From NCBI GenBank assembly GCA_964389685.1, contig CAYMFM010000004.1:73746-137745 (forward strand): a stretch of 64,000 bases of DNA, read 5' to 3'. The notes under the pieces are model-generated. The model was not told the DNA's origin. It worked only from the letters and a program-made list of their open reading frames with translations, and did not search any database. Source of the stretch: G020353115 sp964389685 (GTDB taxonomy: Bacteria > Bacteroidota > Bacteroidia > Bacteroidales > VadinHA17). This document shows, in pieces, positions 27,174-36,597 of this stretch (positions are counted from its first letter, which is position 1; each line of letters begins with the position of its first letter). A program made the position numbers and the translations under genes.

Positions 27174-27941
27174 TCACTCATAGAGATCATCCAGGTCTGC
27201 CTGAGCCAGTTCGATCAGAAAGCTTGCGATTTTCTGCGTGACATCATGAAGAAACCGCTTCCCCTTTTCTGCAGTTGCCTGCTTTGGATTCCCCACTCCT
27301 GTATCTTCTGAAATTTTTGTCCATTCCCTGGGTGCCCAGACCCACCCCTCTTGAATTCCTTTCAACCTGAATTTCTTTGCTTTCCCATCCCCTGCCTGGT
27401 CGAGGGGCAACATCAAATCCGGGTCGATAAACAGGATGTTACTGGTCTCCATTTCACCACCATGATCCCCCGGTTCATCAAAGAATTCTGCGTTATCGAA
27501 GATCTTCCACCAGTCAAGGGTGCAGATGAACAGTTCGGGAAACCGGGGTTGCATTTCACGGATTATCTGCTTAAAATCATTTCCTCCGTGCCCGTTTACA
27601 ATAAGCAGTTTATCCATTCCCTGAGTGATCAGGCTTTCAGCAATATCCTCAAGGATAGCATGATGGGTTGAAGGATTCAGGTTTATGGTAAATGGTATAT
27701 CGAGTTGACCGGTATTGACCCCAAAAGGAACACAGGGTAAAACGATTGTTTTTGATCCCTGTTCCCAGGCAATTCGTGCAGCTTCAGTAGCGATATAGTC
27801 AGACTGGATAGTATCCATCCCATACGGCAAATGGTAATTGTGTGCTTCGGTTGCACCCCATGGAAGTACTGCCACCCGGTACTGTTGCTCTTTTACAGTT
27901 TTCCAGTTTGTTTGGGCAAGGAGATAGGGTTTATTTGTCAT
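27174..27941 (-). CDS. Creatininase-family amidohydrolase
   Basis: This 255-residue protein has the family metal and active-site motifs: VLPWGATEAHNYHLPYGMDT (Glu, His and Asp ligands, residues ~25-44), LLIVNGHGGND (~113-123) and DEPGDHGGEMETS (~150-162). The family acts on cyclic or linear amides (creatinine, formamidopyrimidines, mycofactocin peptides). The substrate in this carbohydrate setting is unknown. It has no signal peptide, so it is cytoplasmic. It follows the GH-like lipoprotein gene after 40 bp on the same strand, so the two are probably cotranscribed. Confidence 0.87.
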   Translation of the reverse strand: MTNKPYLLAQTNWKTVKEQQYRVAVLPWGATEAHNYHLPYGMDTIQSDYIATEAARIAWEQGSKTIVLPCVPFGVNTGQLDIPFTINLNPSTHHAILEDIAESLITQGMDKLLIVNGHGGNDFKQIIREMQPRFPELFICTLDWWKIFDNAEFFDEPGDHGGEMETSNILFIDPDLMLPLDQAGDGKAKKFRLKGIQEGWVWAPREWTKISEDTGVGNPKQATAEKGKRFLHDVTQKIASFLIELAQADLDDLYE

Positions 27942-27981
27942 TGTCTAATTTTTGGGGTTTTAGTCATGCATTTCAGATTTC

Positions 27982-30900
27982 CTATTCTTCTTCATAAATC
28001 TTTAATATCCATCCTTTTCCTGGTTCCACTGGTATTAATCCGCTCGGTGAGAAGCTTTGGTATTCCTGAAAATCCTTAATATAGGGAGCCTCAACGTGTG
28101 CATTTTCCATGTTGATCCCCAGTTTTTGCCAATCGACTAAAAGGTGAATGTATTCGGTTGATTCTGCCCAGCTGCCGATAGCAACCAGGCATCCATCCTC
28201 CCTGACATAAGCGGTAGCAAGAACAGTTGGTTTGTCTGTATTTATGGGGCAATCGGGTGACCAATAACCGATCATTTCACTCTCCTCCATACCGAACTCA
28301 TCCCATATCTTCCATAGGCTTCGGGGGTCCCCTGCCCAGGGTAAACGAGAGGTCATTCCATACACCATACCACGATATTTATTCCCTCCATCCTGGAGCA
28401 TTTCTCCCATCAATCCGAATGGAATGCCGGACATTTCAACCAACCAGAAATCAGGTGGTGAATCTTTGTCAAAATATTCGCCAAACCAGAGACGATCAAT
28501 ATACGGAAAATGTTCCATATAGAGGCAAGCGCTGTTAATGAATCCATCCCGAACATTAAACTGGTTCGCTGAGTGAAGATCAATAAGTGCTCCATCCCTG
28601 TTCCGGTCCAGGGTTTTTCTAACCCTCTTCATGGTTGTCCGGTCAAAGGCTACATCATCTATATATAATCCGTCTATTTCCATATTTCTGGCAAGCCAGT
28701 CAAGTCCTTCAATATAATAGTTGTGCCAGCGTGACATGCCGGAATTAATAATGGCTGCATCGTTAAGGTGGGGTACAAACCAGGCAGCAATATAATCATC
28801 CACAAGGTGTTCCTGTAACCAGGAATATCCATTTCCCGGGCCGGGTGAAAAGATCTCATGACCAAGACTCCGTATAGCGAACAGCTCAGGTGCATGGTTC
28901 GACAACTCCCTGATGGTGTTGTATATCTTTACCTTAAGCCCTTTCTGATGCGCTTCGGTAATGTATTCCTTCATTTCCTGTTGATGGAGAAACGGATAGT
29001 TGATATATGGATTTACTTCATTTGCATGATGCACATTTACCACCGTTGCCCCGGTGGCGAGAATGCTATCCACCGGGTTATACCTGTGGTAAAATCGTGT
29101 GCTCCATTGAAGTTTTGTGTCCAGGAGTTTGAATGGCGTAAGCAGAAGGGAGAAATCAAAATGAAGTTCCTGGTTTTTCTCAAGTTTCCGGGGACCTGAG
29201 TAAGCGTTAACCAGTACGATGTTTTCTATATTCCTGCGTATCTCAATTCCTCCATTCCCATCGTTGTACCAGGATTCTGGCATATTCAGGGGTTTCGAGA
29301 GGTAAAAGTTGGTATTCAGCGGACGGGCATAATTTTTGCCTCTGAGAGCGAACTGAAGACCTCCGTGTACATTTCCGATCCATGCTCCCTCCTGGTTTTT
29401 TTGTTGATCCCATTTCCAGGAATAATCACCTGACCGTCTTCCTCCTTTATGTCCAAGCCCCATAAAGTATGTGGCAAATTCCTCATTTATCGGTATTTCA
29501 AGTTGAATATTGCTGAGTTCAGTCTCTTCCATTGCCGTAAGCACTATATGGTAACCAACATACCCGTCAAATTCCATTTTCCCGTTATACTCAATCTCCA
29601 GGCTTCCTGCACTGCTTTTTGTCTGCCAGCTGATCAGTCCGGGTTCCGATACCTGGAATGTCAGATCGGTTGACGATCCATTCATTTTTTTACCATACTT
29701 ATCCATAATGATAAAAGTGAACGGGTGGCTTATAACTTCTTCACCTTTTTCCTGAATGCGGGTAACGGCAGGATTGAAATAGGTAAGGTACTTCTCAGGC
29801 AAACCCAGTTCGTCCAGAATAATCGTTCTCCCAAGGCAGGAAAGGATATTCCCATTCCTGACCAGCGGAGTAAACGGTTCAACAATGTCAGTATCTGACG
29901 CTATCTGAGAGTTCAGCCAGCGCAACCGTGAATGTTTCCATGGCTCACCATCTCCACGATCTTCAAGTGTCCGGTTCTGAATATCCAATTCCAATTCGAT
30001 TGTTTGTTCAGGCAGTTGATGTGGTTGGATCGTAACTTTCCCTCGGTATGTTCCGGGTGAAATAGTATCCGGTATATCGATCCCAAACCACAGAGCCTGG
30101 ATTTTTCCTTCATCTACGGCTATTTTTTTTCTAAAGTATTCACCGTCCCAGTTAATTCCTTCCTTATTGAAGCAGGTTATACTTTCTGCCGGTATCATTT
30201 CTTTACCGGATTTTTTTGATAAGCTGGTAAAGAGGATGTCTATATCTTCAATAGGGGATTTCACTGCATATAAGCCAATCTGGAAAGCGAAATATTCATT
30301 GATACAGGGTTCACCTTTGAAAATTTTCTGAATGCCGTTCTTAATCCAGCGATAGGGCAGGTCTCCGGTCATCCTGATAGGAAATTCCCTGCTTTCAGGA
30401 AACAGCAGGTAGTGTGAGTCGGGAAACATGGAGAGCAGCTCTTCCGTCTCTTCTTTGGTGGCTATTACTTCCATCGGGTAAAAACTGTTGAACTGATCAA
30501 TGGATTGGAATTCCACAATCTCCGCCTCTGGTAATTGCATCCAGCTTTCCTCTGTGAGTTCAGCCACCTCAAGATGGTTCTGGCTTATCCATGAAGAATC
30601 AATACGGTAAACCGGTTTCGGGTAATCAACTTTCGGATAATTTCTGCCCGATATTTGATACGGGAGGTAGTAGAGGTAATAATAGCCGGGACCGGTAACC
30701 GGTTCAAAGACAATCTTTCCATATTCCCTCCTGATATCTACAGGCATCATGTTCAGAACCTGTTGACCTGTCTTTTCATTGACCAGGATCATTATTTTAT
30801 CGCCGGGATATTGATCTCTCCTCCGCCATGGAATCTCTGCTTTTACAGCCTTCTCATTACCCGTAACATGCAATACAACCCGATGATTACCAAGAGTATC

Positions 30901-31044
30901 TGGTTGCCACGATCCGGTTCTATAAGGTATTGTTTCCACCTTGGTTTTGGAAGGGGAACAGGCAGATCCGGCAATCAATCCCATGAGGATGATGAACCAC
31001 CATTTTTTAGCATAAACAGTTAGCATGATATTTCTGTTGATCAT
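27982..31044 (-). CDS. Lipoprotein glycoside-hydrolase-like protein (DUF6067 / GH123-like)
   Basis: This 1020-residue protein has a signal and lipobox (WWFIILMGLIAGSACSPSK); the ATG six codons later than the first is an equally good start. The N-terminal half is beta-sandwich rich. Around residues 590-650, HFDFSLLLTPFKLLDTKLQW is followed by a TIM-barrel-like half with VKIYNTIRELSNHAPELFAI, NMEIDGLYIDDVAFDRTTMK and FPYIDRLWFGEYFDKDSPPD. The Asp-rich IDDVAFDR and the Glu in WFGEYF are candidate catalytic residues. The layout resembles large GH123/DUF6067-type proteins annotated as glycoside hydrolase domain proteins. I assign family membership by pattern only, and the substrate is unknown. Confidence 0.6.
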   Translation of the reverse strand: MINRNIMLTVYAKKWWFIILMGLIAGSACSPSKTKVETIPYRTGSWQPDTLGNHRVVLHVTGNEKAVKAEIPWRRRDQYPGDKIMILVNEKTGQQVLNMMPVDIRREYGKIVFEPVTGPGYYYLYYLPYQISGRNYPKVDYPKPVYRIDSSWISQNHLEVAELTEESWMQLPEAEIVEFQSIDQFNSFYPMEVIATKEETEELLSMFPDSHYLLFPESREFPIRMTGDLPYRWIKNGIQKIFKGEPCINEYFAFQIGLYAVKSPIEDIDILFTSLSKKSGKEMIPAESITCFNKEGINWDGEYFRKKIAVDEGKIQALWFGIDIPDTISPGTYRGKVTIQPHQLPEQTIELELDIQNRTLEDRGDGEPWKHSRLRWLNSQIASDTDIVEPFTPLVRNGNILSCLGRTIILDELGLPEKYLTYFNPAVTRIQEKGEEVISHPFTFIIMDKYGKKMNGSSTDLTFQVSEPGLISWQTKSSAGSLEIEYNGKMEFDGYVGYHIVLTAMEETELSNIQLEIPINEEFATYFMGLGHKGGRRSGDYSWKWDQQKNQEGAWIGNVHGGLQFALRGKNYARPLNTNFYLSKPLNMPESWYNDGNGGIEIRRNIENIVLVNAYSGPRKLEKNQELHFDFSLLLTPFKLLDTKLQWSTRFYHRYNPVDSILATGATVVNVHHANEVNPYINYPFLHQQEMKEYITEAHQKGLKVKIYNTIRELSNHAPELFAIRSLGHEIFSPGPGNGYSWLQEHLVDDYIAAWFVPHLNDAAIINSGMSRWHNYYIEGLDWLARNMEIDGLYIDDVAFDRTTMKRVRKTLDRNRDGALIDLHSANQFNVRDGFINSACLYMEHFPYIDRLWFGEYFDKDSPPDFWLVEMSGIPFGLMGEMLQDGGNKYRGMVYGMTSRLPWAGDPRSLWKIWDEFGMEESEMIGYWSPDCPINTDKPTVLATAYVREDGCLVAIGSWAESTEYIHLLVDWQKLGINMENAHVEAPYIKDFQEYQSFSPSGLIPVEPGKGWILKIYEEE

Positions 31045-31104
31045 GACAACCTGGAATTTATTTTATGGTTCAGTTCAGGTAAATATAATCATTCACCAGG
31101 AAAT

Positions 31105-32205
31105 TCAGTGGTCTGATGTATACGTCTTGCCAATCGCCTCAACCATGGCAATGAAATTTTCCATGGGGGTATCGAGTTGGACATGATGCGTTGGACCGAT
31201 GATAAGTCCTCCCTGCTTTCCCAATGTGGCAACCCGGTTAAACACCTCCTTGCTGACATCATCCGGTGATCCGAAAGGAAGTGTATGCTGTTCATCGATT
31301 CCTCCCCAGAAGCAGAGGTTATTACCAAACTTACGTTTCAACCTGGAGGGATCCATTGCTCCGGGCTGTATTGGATTCAGCACATCCAGCCCGATCTCGA
31401 TCAGGTCCGGAATGATGGGATAAAGGTACCCATCTGAATGATAGGCAACTTTCAGATCCGGATTCATTGATTTCAACAATTGAATGAATTCCGCCATTCT
31501 ATTTTTTAGAAATCTTCTCCACTGGTCAGGCGCAATGAGCATGGCGTGTTGTGCACCAACATCATCACCCAGCCAGATCATATCCACTCCCATTTCAACC
31601 AGTTTTTTAGCCATGGTAAGATGGTACCCGAAAGGAAGATCAAGTAGCACATCTACCAGATCAGGGCTTTTTAGCATATCCAGCATGATCTGTTCAAAAC
31701 CTCTCAGCGCCCAGGCTTTTTCAAACATAGTAGTTACTGTTACACCGACAATCCAATACTCGGATTTAAAGTCCCGGATGACCTGTTCTGTTTCGCGATA
31801 CAATTCATTCCGGTTCGGATCGGGTGGCCTGTAGGTGCAGATATCCTCATCTCTTTTCAGCGGGTGATCGATCATTTCGGTGTATATTCCAGTTCCGAAT
31901 TTTGTTGAATAGGGAATGGCTTTCCACCCGATGCCCCATTCATCGGTAAACTCTTCTCCCGGTTTGTATTTTTGAAAATAGGAATTATCCCATAAACCGG
32001 TTAATAACATGTCCTGCTCCAGTAACCGTTCCAGTTCAAAGGATTTGCTGCGTTTACGCGATTCGTCAGGATTCAGGACCTCCTGCTTATAACCCTCCAT
32101 TAGTCGGGTGGCAAATTCCGGAGTGAAGCTGATCTGCATGGGGCAGCGATCAGGGACCTGGTGGTTTAGTGCCACTTCAACTCGTTCTCTGTGGGAAAGG
32201 TGCAC
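31105..32205 (-). CDS. Uroporphyrinogen decarboxylase-family protein
   Basis: This 366-residue TIM-barrel protein starts at MHLSHRERVEVALNHQVPDR, the usual beginning of UroD-like proteins of the MtaA/CmuA branch. Further marks are FTPEFATRLMEGYKQE, TTMFEKAWALRGFEQIMLDM, MIWLGDDVGAQHAMLIAPDQ, VAYHSDGYLYPIIPDLIEIG, LNPIQPGAMDPSRLKRKFGN, CFWGGIDEQHTLPFGSPDDV and GGLIIGPTHHVQLDTPMEN. The His of YHSDG and the GGI/GPTH loops occupy the metal-site positions. A methyl-transfer rather than haem-synthesis role is likely. It sits between the sulfatase gene and the GH-like lipoprotein gene on one strand, and is distinct in sequence from the family member at 8374. Confidence 0.82.
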   Translation of the reverse strand: MHLSHRERVEVALNHQVPDRCPMQISFTPEFATRLMEGYKQEVLNPDESRKRSKSFELERLLEQDMLLTGLWDNSYFQKYKPGEEFTDEWGIGWKAIPYSTKFGTGIYTEMIDHPLKRDEDICTYRPPDPNRNELYRETEQVIRDFKSEYWIVGVTVTTMFEKAWALRGFEQIMLDMLKSPDLVDVLLDLPFGYHLTMAKKLVEMGVDMIWLGDDVGAQHAMLIAPDQWRRFLKNRMAEFIQLLKSMNPDLKVAYHSDGYLYPIIPDLIEIGLDVLNPIQPGAMDPSRLKRKFGNNLCFWGGIDEQHTLPFGSPDDVSKEVFNRVATLGKQGGLIIGPTHHVQLDTPMENFIAMVEAIGKTYTSDH

Positions 32206-32259
32206 GCAGTTGGATTAAAATATTTATGAATAGTGAATTGTTAATAGAAAAATGTTAAA

Positions 32260-32319
32260 TGTTAATGGTAGGGATGAATGTTGATCCATTTAACCATTAA
32301 CAAATAACCATTAACAAAT
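32260..32319. repeat. Tandem 14-bp repeat with overlapping inverted repeat
   Basis: AACCATTAACAAAT occurs twice in tandem at 32292-32305 and 32306-32319. TGTTAATGGT at 32260 is the inverse of the repeat core, so the region can fold. It lies in the gap between the sulfatase stop and the UroD-like gene start and may be a replication-slippage site or part of an A/T-rich promoter. Confidence 0.5.
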
Positions 32320-32322
32320 AAC

Positions 32323-33825
32323 TTATTTCTTTTCAAAAGCCGGATTCTCCAGGGGAAGCTTTGCTCCGGTTTCTTCAAACCATCTGTATAATTTTTTTTC
32401 CAGTTCAGCAACTTTTTCCGGCATCTCTTCTGCAAGGTTATTCTCTTCATACATATCCTTTCTCAGATCGTATAGCTGGTATATGCCGTATTCCCAATGT
32501 TTGATAAGTTTATAATTACCGGAACGAACGATGCTATAGGGTTTTACAGACGGGCTCCACCAGTAGTGAGGAAAATGCCAGAAAAGATCTCTTTGCTCAA
32601 GGTTTCCACTTTGCTCGAGCAAGGGTTCCAGTGTTACACCATCAATGAGTAAGGAATCGGGCAGCTGAATATTTGCTGCCTGGCAGAGCGTCGGAAAAAA
32701 GTCGATGCTTGAAACCGGAACTTCGCTTTTGGTACCTGGTTTGGTGACACCGGGCCATTTAATGATCAGCGGTTCCCGGATTCCTCCTTCATATGGAAAT
32801 CCTTTTCCCAGTTTCAACGGACTGTTATCGGTTGATACAACGTGTCCTCCGTTATCAGAAAAGAAAACAATGATGGTATTTTTTGATAACTTGAGTTTGT
32901 CGAGTGTTTGCATGATTTTCCCTGTTGCCTCATCAACACTTTTGATCATTGCGGCGTATTTCGGGTTTCTTTGACCGGTCAGGGGGTTTCTGTGGTAGGA
33001 TATGGCTAATGCATTTTCCGATTCAGACAGGGGTGGAATACCCAACTCTTCCGCTTTATTGATAAAGTAAGTGGTGATTTCCGGTTTTGCCTGGATGGGA
33101 GTATGGACGGCATAGTGGCAGAGATAAAGGAAAAAGGGATGGTCTTTGTTTTCCTCGATAAAGGATACCGCTTCATCCGCCTCCCTGTCGGTCAGGTATT
33201 CTCCCGGATTCCTTGACGGAAGCGATTCGATTGAAAAATCACCCCGTGTATAGGGATCAAAATAGGAGGGGGGCTGCCCATAATCTTCTCCTCCGGCATT
33301 GAAATCAAATCCCTGAGTGAGGGGTGACCACTCCTTGGGACCCAGGTGCCATTTACCAACATGCCCCGTTACATAGCCTTTGGTTTTCAGCATTTCTGCC
33401 AGGGTAACCTCCTCGTGCTCCATCCAGTATGGATTCTTTGGAGTAAGTAATTTCCGGGAAGGAATGGTATCATATCCCGATGGATTTTTCTTATTTTCAG
33501 GAACAACCACACCGGAATACCTGCCCCTGATCCAGTCTGTAATGCCAACCCGTACAGGATACCGGCCGGTAAGGATAGATGCGCGTGTGGGTGAGCAGAC
33601 CGCACAGGCTGCATAGGCATCTGTGAAAATCATCCCCTCATCTGCTAACCGGTCGATGTTGGGTGTTTCATAAAATGTACTACCCATGTAGCCCACATCT
33701 TTCCAGCCGAGGTCATCAACGAGGATAAAAATGATGTTGGGCTGTTCCGGTTTTTGCGGTTCCCGCTGGCAGGACACCAAACACAGAAGCATTATTCCAG
33801 CAAGTGATAAACCTAATCGTTTCAT
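32323..33825 (-). CDS. Sulfatase (S1 family), lipoprotein
   Basis: This 500-residue protein has a lipobox (LAGIMLLCLVSCQREP). The metal-binding Asp pair is in IIFILVDDLGWKDVGYMGST (~31-50). The active-site CSPTR pentapeptide is at 77-81, where Cys77 would be converted to formylglycine by an anaerobic or FGE-type maturase not encoded in this window. Later motifs are GYVTGHVGKWHLG, HPFFLYLCHYAVHTP, TIIVFFSDNGGH and LGKGFPYEGGIREPLIIKWP. All catalytic parts are present, so it should be an active exo-sulfatase acting on a sulfated glycan in the periplasm. The paralogue at 36598-38017 is broken, and a third lies at 45745. Confidence 0.93.
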   Translation of the reverse strand: MKRLGLSLAGIMLLCLVSCQREPQKPEQPNIIFILVDDLGWKDVGYMGSTFYETPNIDRLADEGMIFTDAYAACAVCSPTRASILTGRYPVRVGITDWIRGRYSGVVVPENKKNPSGYDTIPSRKLLTPKNPYWMEHEEVTLAEMLKTKGYVTGHVGKWHLGPKEWSPLTQGFDFNAGGEDYGQPPSYFDPYTRGDFSIESLPSRNPGEYLTDREADEAVSFIEENKDHPFFLYLCHYAVHTPIQAKPEITTYFINKAEELGIPPLSESENALAISYHRNPLTGQRNPKYAAMIKSVDEATGKIMQTLDKLKLSKNTIIVFFSDNGGHVVSTDNSPLKLGKGFPYEGGIREPLIIKWPGVTKPGTKSEVPVSSIDFFPTLCQAANIQLPDSLLIDGVTLEPLLEQSGNLEQRDLFWHFPHYWWSPSVKPYSIVRSGNYKLIKHWEYGIYQLYDLRKDMYEENNLAEEMPEKVAELEKKLYRWFEETGAKLPLENPAFEKK

Positions 33826-33978
33826 TTCAATTCAACTTTATCCGTTACACATTATGATTTTTGACTTTCAAAAATATAAAAAATGCAACATGCATGTAAG
33901 ATCCATGTCTTTTAAATGCTATTTTTTCATTAATCCACTTCTGGATAGGTTAAATTATGAATATTCATCCATACTGTT

Positions 33979-33986
33979 TATATTTA
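33979..33986 (+). promoter_or_regulatory. Possible -7 element upstream of the permease gene
   Basis: TATATTTA matches TAnnTTTG in seven of eight positions and lies 24 bp before the ATG at 34011. No clear -33 box was seen. Confidence 0.3.
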
Positions 33987-34010
33987 ATCTCCTAATCCAA
34001 TAACACATTA

Positions 34011-36386
34011 ATGATCCGGAATTACATTCTGACAGCCCTGAGAAACCTTTTCAAGAATAAGCTTTTTGCTTTGATTAATGTATTGGGCCTTGGAGTAGCC
34101 CTGGCAATCTGCATTGTTGCCTATTACAATCATATGTTTGGTGCTGAATTTGATATGATGCACAGCCGGAGCGATGAGATCTACAAGATCAATTCGATAC
34201 GTGATCTTCAGGGCCGTATGCAGGAATATGGGATCACCCCAATGGCACTTGGACCGATGATATCCGGGGGTATCAGTGGAGTGGAATCCGTAATCCGGTT
34301 TAACATGATCGGATTGCCTGTTAAGCATGGGAATGAGGTTTTCAACCGGACGATTGCTTGTGCTGATCCGGATTTCTTTGATGCGTTCGATCTACCCCTT
34401 ATTTCAGGAACTTATGAATCGTTTAAGGGGAAAGGCAACATCATGATCAGTGAACAGCTGGCCGGGATCCATTTTGGGGACAAGGATCCCGTTGGTGAAA
34501 TAATAACGGTTTATGACAGTGAGGGAAATCCATTTGACTTTATAATAGGAGCTGTGTTTAAAGAGATTCCTCAAAATAACAGCATGCAATATGATGCTCT
34601 TCTTCTTTTTGAAAATTTCATAGATATTTATGATTTGGATGAACAGAACTGGAGTAATTTTGTTGCAGCAACATTCCTGTTTATTCCTGACAAGAACAAC
34701 CTTCCACAGATCGATCAGAAGATAGATGAAGTCATACCTGTACAGAATAAAGGGTATGAAACATTTATTATTTCTGATTTCAGATTATTACCCTTAAGGG
34801 AAATTGCCGATAACAGCAGGGAAATCTGGAGTAACTGGTTATTTCCAGGATTACATCCGGCACATAAGGTCTCTCCAACCATTATGGCACTGCTGATTTT
34901 GCTGATCGCCTGTTTTAATTTTACAAATACCGCTGTTTCTGCCTCGAGTAAAAGGTTAAAAGAGATAAGTATGCGCAAGGTCGCCGGAGCAAAACGAAGC
35001 CAGATTATCGCTCAGTTTTGGGGAGAAAATCTCTTCATTTGTTTCCTGGCGCTGTTTGTGGCTATTTTCTTCGCAAAGATACTGATCCAGGCCTATAACA
35101 AACTCTGGGATTATATGACACTGACCATGAGTTTCAAAGGGGATATTCACTTCTGGATATTTTTACTTGTCATTTTAATCCTGACAGGTGTTATTGCGGG
35201 AACATACCCTGCAATTTATATCAGTTCATTCCGGCCATTGAATATCCTCAGGCAAAAGGTGAAACTGGGCGGAGCAAGTCTCTTTTCAAAAATCCTTCTA
35301 TTTCTTCAAATAACCATTTCTGTTGTATCCCTTGTCGGAGGGATTGTCTTTTCAAGAAATGCGTATTACCAGGAGACACTCGATATGGGGTATGATAAAG
35401 ATATGCTCATCGTTACAATTGTGCGTAGCCAATCGGATTATGAAGTCTATAGGCAATCACTCCTGCAACATCCGAAGATCATTTCTGTTGCAGGTACTAC
35501 TTATCATATTGGTTGGGGAAATTACAGACGGGGAGTGGATTACCAGGTGGTGAAACATGAAGTGGATGTGATGAATTTTGGGTTGGGTTATATGGAGACG
35601 GCGGGACTCGATCTTATCCTGGGCAGGCTGTTTGATCCCGAATATGAACAATCGGATGCTGAAAACTCCATCGTGGTGAATCAAAAATTTGTTAAGGATT
35701 TCATGATGGAAGATCCGATTGGGAAGCAGGTTACCATTAATGATACCATCATTCTAACCATTGTTGGGGTTGTCAATGATTTCTATGTTAACGATTTCTG
35801 GGCATCTCTTGAACCAACAATGCTTCTTCTTGACGATGATGATTGGTTTCCTATCATTGCTGTCCGATCTGAGAATGAAGACCGGGAAGAAGTTTTTAAT
35901 TACATGAAATCGGAATGGGAACGATTGATCCCATCAGTTCCGTTCAATGGCAGATACCAGGAGGAGACCCTGGCAGAGGCAAGGGAGATAAACAATAGTA
36001 TAAAAAAAATATTTGTGTTCCTGGCGCTGGCTGCAACCCTTCTCTCCCTGATCGGTCTGTATAACCTGATCCTGCTGAACATCATAAGCCGGACAAAAGA
36101 AATTGGCATCCGTAAGGTATTGGGAGCAAGTATCCTGAACATTGCCGTACGCATTAACCTCTCATTTGTGATCATTCTGATTATTTCATCTGCAGCGGGA
36201 TGTGTCGGAGGGTATTTTTTAACAAAGGCATTGATGAGCAGCATTTGGGCTAACCACCTTGGTTTCGAGCTTTTCAACTACCTGGCAGCATTCTTCGGGG
36301 TGATCCTGGTTGCCCTTCTGACTGTAAGCTGGAGAATATATACTGCTGCAACGACCAATCCAGCTGACTCACTCAGGTATGAATGA
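34011..36386 (+). CDS. MacB/FtsX-type ABC transporter permease, orphan
   Basis: This 791-residue protein has the duplicated MacB layout: TM1 (LFALINVLGLGVALAICIVA), a MacB periplasmic core domain, an FtsX unit (MALLILLIACFNFTNTAVSA, MRKVAGAKRSQIIAQFWGE, LLVILILTGVIAGTYPAIYI), a second TM/core unit starting SKILLFLQITISVVSLVGGI, and a second FtsX unit (LAATLLSLIGLYNLILLNII, KEIGIRKVLGASILNIAVRI). Family members either export lipoproteins or peptides or transmit ATP-driven motion through the membrane. No ATP-binding partner is adjacent, as is usual for this Bacteroidota subfamily. It is alone on the plus strand between two minus-strand sulfatase operons. Confidence 0.9.
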   Translation: MIRNYILTALRNLFKNKLFALINVLGLGVALAICIVAYYNHMFGAEFDMMHSRSDEIYKINSIRDLQGRMQEYGITPMALGPMISGGISGVESVIRFNMIGLPVKHGNEVFNRTIACADPDFFDAFDLPLISGTYESFKGKGNIMISEQLAGIHFGDKDPVGEIITVYDSEGNPFDFIIGAVFKEIPQNNSMQYDALLLFENFIDIYDLDEQNWSNFVAATFLFIPDKNNLPQIDQKIDEVIPVQNKGYETFIISDFRLLPLREIADNSREIWSNWLFPGLHPAHKVSPTIMALLILLIACFNFTNTAVSASSKRLKEISMRKVAGAKRSQIIAQFWGENLFICFLALFVAIFFAKILIQAYNKLWDYMTLTMSFKGDIHFWIFLLVILILTGVIAGTYPAIYISSFRPLNILRQKVKLGGASLFSKILLFLQITISVVSLVGGIVFSRNAYYQETLDMGYDKDMLIVTIVRSQSDYEVYRQSLLQHPKIISVAGTTYHIGWGNYRRGVDYQVVKHEVDVMNFGLGYMETAGLDLILGRLFDPEYEQSDAENSIVVNQKFVKDFMMEDPIGKQVTINDTIILTIVGVVNDFYVNDFWASLEPTMLLLDDDDWFPIIAVRSENEDREEVFNYMKSEWERLIPSVPFNGRYQEETLAEAREINNSIKKIFVFLALAATLLSLIGLYNLILLNIISRTKEIGIRKVLGASILNIAVRINLSFVIILIISSAAGCVGGYFLTKALMSSIWANHLGFELFNYLAAFFGVILVALLTVSWRIYTAATTNPADSLRYE

Positions 36387-36390
36387 GACA

Positions 36391-36424
36391 CATTTTTCAT
36401 GAAGCAGGGCTGATATGAAAAATG
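36391..36424. terminator. Stem-loop after the permease gene
   Basis: CATTTTTCAT and ATGAAAAATG make a perfect 10-bp stem with a 14-base loop beginning four bases after the permease stop. The T-rich arm could serve as a weak intrinsic terminator. Confidence 0.45.
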
Positions 36425-36520
36425 CATGTCGAATTCATCCCGCTGAAAGCATGGCGAGTAATTTCGGATTTGTTTGGTAGCGAATTGGGATTTGTGATTT
36501 TATAAAAGCAATACCTGTTT

Positions 36521-36572
36521 CAGTCGTACCACGAATCCAAATCGTAGTACGACTGGTGTTCGTGCTACGATT
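36521..36572. repeat. Solo copy of RAYT-B-associated repeat
   Basis: CAGTCGTACCACGA ... TCGTAGTACGACTG forms a near-perfect hairpin, followed by TTCGTGCTACGATTG. The same words GTCGTACCACGA and CGTAGTACGAC build the arrays at 44840-44953 and 45573-45741 on either side of the second transposase, so this is a dispersed family member 8 kb away. Confidence 0.75.
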
Positions 36573-36597
36573 GATAGAGTTTTCGCTCCACCGGAAC

